This document shows, in pieces, positions 24,432 through 33,194 of a stretch of DNA of 64,000 bases. The position numbers were made by a program, and so were the translations under genes. The notes beneath the pieces are model-generated. The model did no database searches. It was given only the letters and a program-made list of their open reading frames with translations, and was not told the DNA's origin. Position 1 is the first letter of the stretch; each line of letters starts with the position of its first letter. The stretch is from CAVYXF01 sp963772335 (GTDB lineage: Bacteria > Pseudomonadota > Alphaproteobacteria > Rhizobiales > Rhodomicrobiaceae): assembly GCA_963772335.1 (NCBI GenBank), contig CAVYXF010000008.1, forward strand, positions 558,001-622,000. The letters are read 5' to 3'.

Positions 24432-25376
24432 TCAGGGCGTGAAGCTCTCGTTGAGGTTCGAATAGCTAGCGCCCGGCTGCGGCCCGCCGGCGATGACGTA
24501 GATCCGCCCCGCGACGGCGATGGCGATCAGCCCGTGCCGCGGCGTGGGCAAGGTGGCACGCTGACTCCAGCTGCCGCCGACGGGATCGTAGACCTCAACC
24601 TCGGCGAAGGTGCCCGATGGAGCTTCACCCCCAACCACATAGATGAGGCCGTCGACCGCCGCCGATGCGATTCCGCTGCGCGCCGTTGGCATCGCTGGTC
24701 CGGCCGTCCAGCTTTGGTTGGCCGAATTGTAGATTTCAAGCGTCGCCAGATTGCGCGAATAGTTGCCGTTGATACGCCCGCCAAAAGCATAGAGCCGGCC
24801 TTTGAGGCTGGTCAGCGCGAAGTGATCGCGCGGGGTCGGCATCGGAGGCGACGTTTCCCATTGCGCAGCGGCGGGATCAAAAGTCTCATGCGCGCTGACG
24901 TTTAGCCCGATGGGTCCTACGCCGCCGATGACATGGATCTTGCTACCGATCACCGCTGCCGAGGGCGAGCCGCGCGGCGTCGGCAGATCGGGCAAGCGCT
25001 GCCACGCGTCGCGTGCCGGGTCGTACACATAGGCCTCGGCGCTGGGCGTCCAGCCGTTCACGTAGCCACCCAATACATAGAGTTTGCCGCCAAGCCCGGC
25101 TGCCGCGGCGTGATGAACAGCATGGGGAAACGGCGCCCCGCGCGACCATGCGTCGTTCGCGGGATCGTAGACCTCGATATCACGCTCGCCCCGATAACCG
25201 CCAACCACGAGGATGCGACCGCGGACCTCGGCGCCCGTCACTTCGGATCGGGATGACGGCATCGGTGCGCGCCGTTCCCACTGCCCGTCCATCTGGGCCG
25301 CAACCGCAGCCGCCAGGCAGAACGCGACAAGCCCGGCCGCCACTGGCGCGGACCACCGTAACGGATGACGTTTCAT
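24432..25376 (-). CDS. Secreted Kelch-repeat protein
   Basis: From the ATG at 25376 the protein has 314 aa with a signal peptide (MKRHPLRWSAPVAAGLVAFC...AAA). The rest comprises six Kelch-type repeats of about 47 aa with the pattern (R/P)xGxxAAxVxGxIYVIGGxxxxxxxxxVExYDPxxxxWxxxxxMPTPR. Six blades would close a beta-propeller in the periplasm or outside the cell. No catalytic motif is visible; a binding or scaffold role is inferred. The exact start is uncertain, with upstream in-frame ATGs at 25406 and 25460, but 25376 gives the best signal peptide. The gap 24279-24431 to its 3' side holds nothing. Confidence 0.85.
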   Translation of the reverse strand: MKRHPLRWSAPVAAGLVAFCLAAAVAAQMDGQWERRAPMPSSRSEVTGAEVRGRILVVGGYRGERDIEVYDPANDAWSRGAPFPHAVHHAAAAGLGGKLYVLGGYVNGWTPSAEAYVYDPARDAWQRLPDLPTPRGSPSAAVIGSKIHVIGGVGPIGLNVSAHETFDPAAAQWETSPPMPTPRDHFALTSLKGRLYAFGGRINGNYSRNLATLEIYNSANQSWTAGPAMPTARSGIASAAVDGLIYVVGGEAPSGTFAEVEVYDPVGGSWSQRATLPTPRHGLIAIAVAGRIYVIAGGPQPGASYSNLNESFTP

Positions 25377-25707
25377 GGGACCAGGACAGCTTCCCTTAAC
25401 CTTGACCATCCTCGACGGATCTCTGAGAGGTATGAATGGCGTGAAAGCAGCATTCGACATTTATGCTCCGCATGCGGCGTTATTTTGCCAATGGAATACA
25501 AGACGCCAGCCCGCCTAGGATGACCGTGATGGAACACGATCTCAACAGTCAGTCAGCAGAAAGAGCGCGAAGGCTGCTTTCCACGGGCTTTGATTCCTGC
25601 TCAGAAGTCCATGCCGGCGCCAGGGTGTGGACACGCCGCCTTGTTGGGTAAGGGCCGCTAACGGCCTACGCCTCGGCCTCTCCACACGGCACCACGCGCG
25701 CGACGCG
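25377..25707. other. Gap left of intron copy 2
   Basis: About 330 bp with no supportable gene. Small frames at 25463-25651 have no start signals. The promoter of the Kelch gene should lie near the left end. Confidence 0.4.
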
Positions 25708-25723
25708 CGCTCTTCCGCGAGCG
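25708..25723 (+). terminator. Hairpin at group II intron insertion site (copy 2)
   Basis: Stem CGCTC / GAGCG with TTCCGC loop, followed by GATTCGTT and then the intron start GTGTG. It differs from the hairpin at 4601-4616 only in the following GATT(T/C)GTT. Sequence to its left differs between sites, so the hairpin belongs either to the target site or to the mobile unit. Confidence 0.55.
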
Positions 25724-25731
25724 GATTCGTT

Positions 25732-27604
25732 GTGTGCTGGGCATGCTCAGTAGCTTGGGGGTGAAAGTCCCCTACCCAACCTGATGGAGGTGAAGGGTTA
25801 GCAAAATGCAAGGGCCGCCGCCGCGAGGCGGGGTCTGAAAGAAGCATCGAGCAAACGTGCGGGTCGATGGACAAGAACCGGATAGAAGGCGCGAGCATCG
25901 GACGAGCGGCCAACGTACCGCAAAGTCCATATCCATCAAGGATGCGAAGCGTAGATCCGGCGATCGTGCACGGAAGGCAACTGAGCTTACCCCAGGAGAT
26001 CTGCCCTGTGTCGCCTTTGGCGACTGGGACGACCGAAAGGCCGTCCGATCGCAGGGCAGAAGTCAGCAGAGGGCATAATAGGCGGCGCGATCCGCTGAAG
26101 GCCCGAACGAGATGCAGGACGAGTAGGACATGACCCTCAGACGCGGCGGACGGCAGAATGTCCGGCCTCAGCTGGACCTCAACTCTCAGCTTGCGGGTGA
26201 AGCCCAGGAAGCAGGAGGCGAGGCGACCGAGTCGCGTCGGGCGGGGAATGATCCCGAAAGCCCAGCCGGCACCGATCGATTGATGGAGGAGATATGTGAG
26301 CGAAACAATCTGAAGGCGGCATTGCAACGTGTGAGGAACAACAAGGGTAGCCCGGGCGTCGATGGCATGACCGTCGATCAGCTTGCCGGCTATCTGAAGC
26401 AGCATTGGCCGGCAATCCGGGCTCAACTTCTGAGCGGGATCTACGAACCGAAACCGGTGAGGCGGGTGGAAATTCCCAAACCGGACGGCGGGACGCGCAA
26501 GCTTGGCATCCCGACGGTGCTGGATCAATTCATCCAGCAGGCGGTGATGCAGGTGCTGCAACGGCGTTGGGATCGGACGTTCTCTGACGGCAGCTATGGG
26601 TTCCGCCCTGGGCGGTCCGCGCATCAAGCCGTGGCTCAGGCGCAGAAATATATCGCCGACGGCCATGACTGGGTGGTCGATCTTGATCTGGAGAAGTTCT
26701 TCGATCGGGTCAACCACGACAGGTTGATGGGCCAGATCGCCCGGCGGGTCGGGGACAGGCGGCTACTCAAACTCATTCGGGCGTTCCTAACCGCCGGAGT
26801 GATGGAGAACGGCTTGATCAGCGCCAGTGTGGAAGGAACCCCGCAAGGGGGGCCGCTTTCGCCGCTGCTTAGCAATCTCGTGCTCGACGAACTCGACCGT
26901 GAGCTGGAGCAACGCGGGCACCGCTTCGTTCGATATGCGGACGACTGTAATATCTACGTTCGCAGCGAACGAGCGGGGCAGCGGGTGATGACGAGCCTTG
27001 TGCGCTTCATCATGCAAAGGCTCAAGCTCAAGGTCAACGAGGCGAAGAGCGCGGTAGCGCAACCGCAGCAGCGGAAGTTTCTCGGATTTAGCTTCAGCGA
27101 CGGCCCCACGGTCCTGCGCACTATCGCGCCAAAGGCCCTGGAGCGGTTCAAACAGCGAATCCGGGACATCACACGGCGGGCCAGGGGCGCCAGTGTGGAG
27201 ACGATCATGGCGGAGCTGGCAGCGTATATGCGGGGTTGGCGAGGCTATTTCGGATTCTGCGAAACGCCCCAAGTGCTGCTGGTTCTCATGCGTTGGGTTC
27301 GGGTGCGGCTTCGGTCTGCCTTGTGGCGACAATGGAAAACACCACGCCGTCGCCGGGCAGCACTGATCGCCCTCGGGGTCTCTCCATGGTTGGCGGAAGG
27401 TACCGCCGGCAGTGTGCACGGACCCTGGCGCCTGGCCCGATCCAAGGCCCTCTCACGCGGGTTGAACAATGCCTACTTTCGATCGCTCGGTCTTCCTGCA
27501 TTGGTCAAGGAGCGCTAGCCATTGCCGCTCGAACCGCCGTGTACGGACCCGTATGCACGGTGGTGTGGGAGGGGCGGAGCCGCAAGGCTCCCCCCTATCC
27601 CGAT
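25732..27604 (+). mobile_element. Class C group II intron, copy 2 (intact)
   Basis: About 1.87 kb from GTGTG to CTATCCCGAT, with an intact maturase at 26130-27518, a domain V-like segment at about 27529-27569 and a GC-rich domain VI-like hairpin (GGAGCCGCAAGGCTCC) before the 3' end. Insertion after a terminator-like hairpin fits class C behaviour. It interrupts no recognisable gene. With a sister copy at 4625, this intron is probably mobile or was so recently. Confidence 0.85.
26130..27518 (+). CDS. ltrA: Group II intron reverse transcriptase/maturase
   Basis: A 462-aa multifunctional intron-encoded protein. Reverse-transcriptase blocks run from PKPDGGTRKLGIPTVLDQFI through SYGFRPGRSAHQA, DLDLEKFFDRVNHD and GTPQGGPLSPLLSNL to the catalytic RYADD. 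A thumb/maturase region follows (FLGFSF; the group II maturase block around AAYMRGWRGYFGFCETP). No HNH endonuclease domain is present at the C-terminus, as is normal for class C introns. The protein assists splicing and retrohoming of the intron that carries it. The start ATG follows a modest GGACGAGTAGGAC purine-rich stretch. Confidence 0.95.
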   Translation: MTLRRGGRQNVRPQLDLNSQLAGEAQEAGGEATESRRAGNDPESPAGTDRLMEEICERNNLKAALQRVRNNKGSPGVDGMTVDQLAGYLKQHWPAIRAQLLSGIYEPKPVRRVEIPKPDGGTRKLGIPTVLDQFIQQAVMQVLQRRWDRTFSDGSYGFRPGRSAHQAVAQAQKYIADGHDWVVDLDLEKFFDRVNHDRLMGQIARRVGDRRLLKLIRAFLTAGVMENGLISASVEGTPQGGPLSPLLSNLVLDELDRELEQRGHRFVRYADDCNIYVRSERAGQRVMTSLVRFIMQRLKLKVNEAKSAVAQPQQRKFLGFSFSDGPTVLRTIAPKALERFKQRIRDITRRARGASVETIMAELAAYMRGWRGYFGFCETPQVLLVLMRWVRVRLRSALWRQWKTPRRRRAALIALGVSPWLAEGTAGSVHGPWRLARSKALSRGLNNAYFRSLGLPALVKER

Positions 27605-27777
27605 CAACACCGCAGATGCGAAGGTCGCGTGCCGGCGGTGAATGGCAGGTCCTCGCACCAACGACTTCCGCAACCACACTAGCATCCATGGCGTTGCCAG
27701 TGCCCCTTAAGAATACGAACTTCGCGACCGAGCCCAGCTGCAGAATGACGTGAACTTCGGATTCGGGACACCAGGGA

Positions 27778-29628
27778 TTACTTCAGGCTCTCCTCGCTTC
27801 GCCCAAGCGGAATTTTTAGCGAGACGCGGCCGGAATGGACGGCGCCGTCATCCTCCTGGAAGGAGACGCCATATTCCGCCGCCAGCTGCGCCCCGTACCC
27901 GATCTCGGCACTCATGCCGGCTTTGAGGAAAAAGCCACGCGCTTCGATGCCGTCCGGATCGATCGCGACGGCTTGGGCAGTGTTGTCGATCAACTTTGCG
28001 CTATAGCCGTCCTCGACGGAGAATAGATCCTCGTAGCCCCCCTCGACAAAGGCCTGGGCGCGCCGCGCATGATCGAGATAGGCGGAGGCGCGAAGCCTTG
28101 CGGTCCAGAAGCCGGCCTCGATCTCGCGCTCGGAAAAGCTGAGCGCCAGAAGCGGTACGCTTTCGGAGAAGGCGTCGACATTTGCTGACAGATAGCCAGC
28201 GCGCACCGCCGGGGTCAGGCGGATGCTGCCCACGTCCAGATTGGTCCCGAGCGTTGCGGCAAGCGTGTAGCTGACGCTGTCCGTATCACCCTCGCCGATC
28301 AGCGTCGGAAAGCCGGTGTCGCGGCGGATGTCGTCAAAATCGGTGAAAGAGACGCCGCCTTCCGCGCCGATGAAGAATGGATTGAATTGATAGACCACAT
28401 AGGCGTCGACCTGGGCGGTGCTTGCATCTGCGGTAAGACGCTGTCCACTGATATCGCCTTCAAGATAGGCCAGAGCGGCACCGAAGACGAACCCGTCCTG
28501 CCGCGCGTCGAAACCAACCCGAATGCCGCCAAGCTGATAGTCGAAATCGCTGCCACCACCACTGCCGGACCCGCTCCCGAGCTGGCCGATAATCTCGGCG
28601 TAAGGGCCGCCGGCCGCGTTCGATAACATAAGCGGGACAGCGCGGCGGAACAGAATGTCCGAGGCTTCTAGTCGTTCCGAGACCGCCACCTCGCCCAGCG
28701 GGGCGACGGCTGCGCCCTGCTCGTCGGTTGACAGGAGCAAGTCGATGAACTCAGCCAGGAAGAAATGACCGGCCGCCGTCGGGTGCACGGTGTCGAAGAA
28801 CAAGAACTCGTTGGGATTGGCGCAGACCGAACCGCCGGGGCCGGAGCCAAGACAGGCCTGGGTGACGTTGGTGAACCCGAAAGCTTCCGGATTGGCAATG
28901 ACGATATCGAGCACGCCCTGAAGATTGGCCTGGACCAGATTGGCTTGGCGGTTGGCGGCGGCGAGCGCCTCGACGTTGGTGTCCAGGATCCCGTTGAAAG
29001 TGTTCGTGGCTGTCAAGCCGGCTTGTGCAGTTCCCCCATTGCCGTTGAAACGCGGTGTTGCACCGAGATTGGGGATATTGGCGACCACGATGGTGCGCGC
29101 GCCGGCCGCAACGAGCGCGCTCACATTGCGGGATTCTGCCTGAGCCGCGTCCGCGGCGACACCGGCGTCGAGATCGGCATTGAAGATGTCGTTGGCCCCG
29201 GCAAGGATGGTGACCAGATCGTTCGTGCCGAATGAACCGCCGGCCGCTCGGAATGCGCCGATCTGAACCGCGACGGATGGAATAATGCCTCCCTCGGTCG
29301 TGGCGCCGCCGATCGCCAGGTTGACGTCGCCGTTAACCGGAGCGGGGTTGAAGAGAAAAAGCGGTCCCCAAAATCTTTGCTGTGAACTTGCCCCACTGGC
29401 GAAATCGGCGCTGCCCGCGAGCAGTTCGGCAAAAGTGGGGCCGTTGGAAAAGCGGCCTGCGAAATAGTCGCTCCCTGGCGCGAGCCCGAACGTGGCTGCA
29501 TCAAGATTGCCATTATCCGAAAGGCTGTCGCCAAAGCTGACCACACGACCGAAATCGTCGGCCCCCGCCTGCGCCTGCCCGACCAGCGCGACCAAGAGCG
29601 CCGCGCACCACAAACTCCGTCGCAACAT
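27778..29628 (-). CDS. SGNH/GDSL esterase autotransporter
   Basis: A 616-aa protein with a GGGGG-type ribosome binding site. Signal peptide (1-21), then an SGNH hydrolase domain: block I VVSFGDSLSDNGN (nucleophile Ser35), block III LAGANDIF, and block V FFDTVHPTAAGH (Asp/His pair near 290). From about 340 to the end is an autotransporter beta-barrel (FDYQLGGIRVGFDARQDGFV ... final strand VSLKIPLG). This matches outer-membrane esterases of the EstA type, which display a lipase/esterase domain at the cell surface. The C-terminus ends SEESLK rather than the typical terminal aromatic residue, which may be an extension. Confidence 0.92.
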   Translation of the reverse strand: MLRRSLWCAALLVALVGQAQAGADDFGRVVSFGDSLSDNGNLDAATFGLAPGSDYFAGRFSNGPTFAELLAGSADFASGASSQQRFWGPLFLFNPAPVNGDVNLAIGGATTEGGIIPSVAVQIGAFRAAGGSFGTNDLVTILAGANDIFNADLDAGVAADAAQAESRNVSALVAAGARTIVVANIPNLGATPRFNGNGGTAQAGLTATNTFNGILDTNVEALAAANRQANLVQANLQGVLDIVIANPEAFGFTNVTQACLGSGPGGSVCANPNEFLFFDTVHPTAAGHFFLAEFIDLLLSTDEQGAAVAPLGEVAVSERLEASDILFRRAVPLMLSNAAGGPYAEIIGQLGSGSGSGGGSDFDYQLGGIRVGFDARQDGFVFGAALAYLEGDISGQRLTADASTAQVDAYVVYQFNPFFIGAEGGVSFTDFDDIRRDTGFPTLIGEGDTDSVSYTLAATLGTNLDVGSIRLTPAVRAGYLSANVDAFSESVPLLALSFSEREIEAGFWTARLRASAYLDHARRAQAFVEGGYEDLFSVEDGYSAKLIDNTAQAVAIDPDGIEARGFFLKAGMSAEIGYGAQLAAEYGVSFQEDDGAVHSGRVSLKIPLGRSEESLK

Positions 29629-29771
29629 ATTCCCCCACCCCCGAAGAGCCCGCCTGCAAAGGCTCTGCCCTCAATTGTGGATCTAGGAGAATGTTGAATT
29701 CAGGCGCCAATAAGGAAGCCAATAGCAATCCCTATCGGGCATGCAATATCAATCGAATTTAAACTGCCTCA

Positions 29772-30071
29772 TTATAATTTCATGAGCGTGTAGGAGGCGA
29801 CTCCGCAGATCACAGCGGTGATGAAGCGGGGCTGTCGCACGACCTCGGCATCGAGAAGTGCGCGGGCCTGCACGGCTTCGCCGCTGCGCATTAGGGCTGG
29901 GAGGAGCATGTCCTCGATCATCTCGCGTTGGGCGCCGCTTCCGCAGATGCGCACGACCTCCGCTGTAACCGGCTCCAGGATGCGGACGCAGCCCGCGCAA
30001 TCTGGCGGCTTTGCTGAGCGAGAACCCTTCCGGAATAAGGATGGCTGTGCCCGACCCGAGACATAGGTGAC
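29772..30071 (-). pseudogene. ORF cut off by the IS481 element
   Basis: The minus-strand frame ending at TAA 29772-29774 reads ...CVRILEPVTAEVVRICGSGA ... QARALLDAEVVRQPRFITAV ... SYTLMKL, a protein-like composition, and runs open into the insertion sequence without a start codon of its own. Since a tRNA gene lies just beyond the IS, the missing 5' part was lost rather than merely displaced. The original product is unknown. Confidence 0.4.
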
Positions 30072-31345
30072 GGTTTGTACCGGACACATGGGTAACACTT
30101 TTCCGGCTTTTCGGGAGGTGTTGATGCCGTGGAGAGAGTGTTCGGTGATGGATGAACGCGTGCGTTTCATCGGCCGTCTGTTGGACGGCGAAGGCATGAG
30201 TGAGTTGTGCGGGGAGTTCGGAATCTCGCGCAAGACCGGCTATAAGATCTTCAATCGCTACCGCCAGGAGGGCGTGGATGCGCTGACGGATCGGTCGCGC
30301 CGGCCGGTTCGCTATGCCAATCAGTTGCCCGACCAGGTGGAAGCCCTGATCGTGCGGCTGAAGCGGGAGAAGCCGCATTGGGGGGCACGCAAGATCCGCG
30401 AACTGCTGGTGCGGCGCCTGAACAGCGATGTGCGGGTGCCGGCCAAAAGCACCGTGCATGCCGTTCTCGACCGGCACGGCCTGGTGAAGCGCGCCCGTCA
30501 AAGCCGGCGCTTCACGGCCCAGGGCACGGCCCTGTCGGCGGCGATCGCCCCCAACGATCTCTGGTGTGCCGACTTCAAGGGCGAGTTCAAGCTTGGCAAC
30601 GGCCGCTACTGTTACCCTTTGACAGTCACCGACCAGGCCTCGCGCATGCTTCTGGCCTGCGAAGCCCTTGAGACAATAAAGGAAGACGGCGTTTTCAGCG
30701 CTTTCCAGCGCCTCTTCACCGAGCGCGGCCTGCCCAACGCCATTCGCAGCGACAACGGTCTGCCCTTCGCCTCGCCCAACGGGCTTTACAATCTCTCAAA
30801 GCTCTCGGTCTGGTGGCTCAGGCTCGGCATTGCCCTCGAGCGGATCCGACCGGGCCACCCGCAGCAGAACGGCCGCCATGAGCGCATGCATCTGACGCTC
30901 AAGAAGGAGGCCACGCGGCCGCCGGGCATGAACTGCCTGCAGCAGCAGGCACGTTTCGACGATTTTGTCAGCGAATTCAACACAGAGCGGCCCCATGAGG
31001 CGCTCGCCATGAAGGTGCCGGGTGACATCTATACGTCGTCAGCCAAGCCCTATGCCGGTCTGACAGAGCTGGATTATCCCTACCACGACAAAGACATCAT
31101 CGTCACCGCCTGCGGCCGCATCTGCATGCATCGCAAGAAGGTCAACATCTCGACTGTCATGGCCGGTCAGAGGCTCGGAATCAAGGAGGTCGAAGACGGT
31201 ATTTGGCTCGTCTCATTCATGCAGTATGATCTGGGATATATCGACCTGGAGCAGAAAACATTGCAAACCATCGACAACCCGTTCGGCACGAGGTTGTCAC
31301 CTTTGTCTTAGGTACAATCTGTTACCGATGTCTCCGGGACGGACA
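30072..31345 (+). mobile_element. IS481-family insertion sequence
   Basis: About 1.27 kb containing one transposase gene, bounded by imperfect inverted repeats: GTACCGGACACATGGGTAAC on the left (near 30077) matches the complement of the right end GTTACCGATGTCTCCGGGAC (31321-31340) at most positions. I could not identify a target-site duplication, so the ends are approximate to a few bases. It lies 10 bp from the 3' end of the tRNA-fMet gene. Confidence 0.8.
30124..31311 (+). CDS. IS481-family transposase
   Basis: I chose the ATG at 30124 because GGGAGG lies 5 nt upstream and family members begin MPWRECSVMDERVRFIGRLL; the product has 395 aa. An N-terminal helix-turn-helix (CGEFGISRKTGYKIFNRYR) precedes an integrase core with the acidic triad D (LWCADFKGEF), D (AIRSDNGLPF) and E (NGRHERMHLTL). 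The reading frame is complete and no residue of the triad is missing, so the element could be active. Confidence 0.93.
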   Translation: MPWRECSVMDERVRFIGRLLDGEGMSELCGEFGISRKTGYKIFNRYRQEGVDALTDRSRRPVRYANQLPDQVEALIVRLKREKPHWGARKIRELLVRRLNSDVRVPAKSTVHAVLDRHGLVKRARQSRRFTAQGTALSAAIAPNDLWCADFKGEFKLGNGRYCYPLTVTDQASRMLLACEALETIKEDGVFSAFQRLFTERGLPNAIRSDNGLPFASPNGLYNLSKLSVWWLRLGIALERIRPGHPQQNGRHERMHLTLKKEATRPPGMNCLQQQARFDDFVSEFNTERPHEALAMKVPGDIYTSSAKPYAGLTELDYPYHDKDIIVTACGRICMHRKKVNISTVMAGQRLGIKEVEDGIWLVSFMQYDLGYIDLEQKTLQTIDNPFGTRLSPLS

Positions 31346-31352
31346 CTGAATC

Positions 31353-31431
<79 letters not shown>

Positions 31432-31674
31432 TCACCTATCGTCTGCCTTTAAGATGGGAATGCGCACGCTTTCATTCAATCAAAGCGTGGCGGGCAAACA
31501 CAGCTAGAGGATTGCAATCAGAGAGTGAGGCTGTTTAACGGAAAGAGGTGGCAAACACAAGCCCAAATTGCCCCTCCATCCCGTGAATGACGCAAGCACT
31601 TGCCTCCATCCACATCATCTGCCGGCGTGGCGGTGTCCTTGACCTGGATGGCCCGGTTCACCGCCGAACATCGG

Positions 31675-32043
31675 CTATTCCGCAGCGGAATAGCCCGAGG
31701 AAATCAGCGCCTCGCTTTCGCGGCGGCTGCGCCGGATGAAATAAAGATTGCGGGCGTAGATGAACAACCCCGATCCCTGACCGAGCATGAAGACCGGGTC
31801 CAGGCGATAGATCGCGTAGACGAAGAGCATGAAGCCGCCGGCGAGGCTCCAATACCAGAAGGCGTCCGGGACGACGCTGCGCCGCGCCTTTTCGCTCGCG
31901 AGCCACTGGATGACGAAGCGCATCATGAACATGGCCTGCGCGGTGAAGCCGACGGCGAGCCAGAACAGCTCCATGCTCGTCGTATTCTGCCAGCGCACCG
32001 CCAATTCGGCGGCCGCATGGGCAAACCAGCCTTCCAAAGCCAT
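31675..32043 (-). CDS. Lipid A biosynthesis N-domain (LAB_N) membrane protein
   Basis: A 122-aa protein starting at the ATG at 32043 (AAGG about 9 nt upstream); a GTG three codons earlier lacks spacing. The three membrane segments and the signatures FWLAVGFTAQAMFMMRFVIQ, WLASEKARRSVVPDAFWYWS and YARNLYF are those of the LAB_N family, small proteins often encoded beside glycosyltransferases that modify lipid A or carry lipid-linked sugars. The gene is 34 bp downstream of the GT2 gene on the same strand, so they form an operon. The role could be flipping or assisting transfer of a lipid-linked sugar; this is inference. Confidence 0.88.
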   Translation of the reverse strand: MALEGWFAHAAAELAVRWQNTTSMELFWLAVGFTAQAMFMMRFVIQWLASEKARRSVVPDAFWYWSLAGGFMLFVYAIYRLDPVFMLGQGSGLFIYARNLYFIRRSRRESEALISSGYSAAE

Positions 32044-32077
32044 CAAAAGCACCTTCTCGCCCAGTCACCTCGGGCTG

Positions 32078-32876
32078 TTACTGCTCGCTGGCACGCTGCC
32101 GGGCCGCAAAATCGTCCATGCGCCTCGCCTGGGGCTCAGCGACATGTGCCACGGTCGCGGAGTCTTCGGCAATATATGGCACTTTCGTGCGCTTACGCAG
32201 CCAGACAACGCCGATCAAGTCATAGAAGCCGGTCAGCATACGGCCGAAATTGGTGTATTTCGAGGTGCCGGCGAGTCGCGCCCGATCGTTGACGGGGACA
32301 TAGGCGACCCGGTAGCCGGCGGAGAGGACCAGCGTCGGCATGAAACGGTGCATGCTGGAGAAGAATGGCAGGCGCAAATAGGCCTCGCGCCAATAAACCT
32401 TGATGCCACAGCCTGAAGTCCGGGCAATCGTCCTGGAAGAAGAAGTTGCGGATGCGGTTGCCGAGGATGGAGGCGATCCGGCGCGACCCGACCGCCTTGC
32501 GGTTGACGCGCACACCGGAGACCATGGTCGGGCCTTCGTTCATCGAAGGGCCGAGCTGGCGCAGGAGGCTCGGGATATCGGCCGGATCGTTCTGGCCGTC
32601 GCCGTCCATGGTTGCGATCAGCGGGCTTGAGGCCGCCAGCACGCCGGTGCGGATCGCAGCGCTTTGGCCGGAGCGGGCGCCATGGCGGAGATAACGCAGG
32701 CTCGGGAAGCGGGTGGTTAGCGCCTTCACCTCGGCGCCTGTCGCATCGTCGCTGCAATCATCCACGATAATGACTTCGCCGAGCCGGCCGGGCGGCATTA
32801 CGGCGTAAGTCTCCTCGACGAGACGGCCGATATTGCCAGCCTCGTTCAAGGCAGGAATGACTACGGAAACGCTCAT
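32078..32876 (-). pseudogene. GT2 glycosyltransferase (lipid-linked sugar synthase type), frameshifted
   Basis: The start ATG at 32876 follows AAAGGGG. Residues 1-145 match dolichol/undecaprenyl-phosphate sugar synthases: SVVIPALNEAGNI, EVIIVDDCSDD, and the metal-binding ATMDGDGQND (Asp91/Asp93). Near codon 153 the sequence is CCGGACTTCAGG; without one T it would read CPDSGCGIKVYWREAYLRLP and continue to MDDFAARQRASEQ at 32078. The total length is 3n+1. Either the gene is inactivated or the base is a sequencing error. Paired with LAB_N and facing a GT39 gene, it fits an ArnC/RgtE-like role making a polyprenyl-phosphate sugar donor. Confidence 0.85.
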
Positions 32877-33011
32877 CGACGCCCCTTTCAGACTCGCCCC
32901 GCCGGTTTCGCTCCGGTTGTATCTTTCGCTCAATATCAGCCTTTCGCGCTCAAGCACAACTCGATAAATAGCTCTTTTAGAGGGATTTAATGTGGCGTGG
33001 CGAAGCGGTGA

Positions 33012-33088
33012 CTAGTGTCCCGATTCCGAAGTTCGCCTCATTTTGCGACTGAATGCTTAGCGAACTTCGGAATCTTAAGGGACACTAG
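33012..33088. repeat. Long palindrome 1 (CTAGTGTCCC...GGGACACTAG)
   Basis: A 77-nt inverted repeat. CTAGTGTCCCGATTCCGAAG continuing TTCGC pairs with GCGAACTTCGGAATC...GGGACACTAG, interrupted only by TTAA on one side and a 23-nt loop. It lies in the divergent gap between the GT2 and GT39 genes, 12 bp from a second palindrome with the same outer bases. Confidence 0.9.
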
Positions 33089-33100
33089 CAACTCTAAATT

Positions 33101-33181
33101 CTAGTGTGGTTTGAGATCGAGAAATCCCCTTGCTGACCCAAGCTGAAACAATGGAAGGGGATTTCTCGATCACCACACTAG
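33101..33181. repeat. Long palindrome 2 (CTAGTGTGGT...ACCACACTAG)
   Basis: An 81-nt inverted repeat: CTAGTGTGGT, a short unpaired part, then GATCGAGAAATCCCCTT pairs with AAGGGGATTTCTCGATC and ACCACACTAG, around a central loop of about 25 nt. It ends 14 bp before the first possible start codon of the GT39 gene, so it would be at the very 5' end of that mRNA. Confidence 0.9.
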
Positions 33182-33194
33182 GCGGATTTGCCGT

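Noticed and set aside
25542..26717. 391-codon minus-strand frame across the intron
   Set aside because: Mostly antisense to the intron and its maturase; the same frame recurs as a shadow at copy 1. No motifs.
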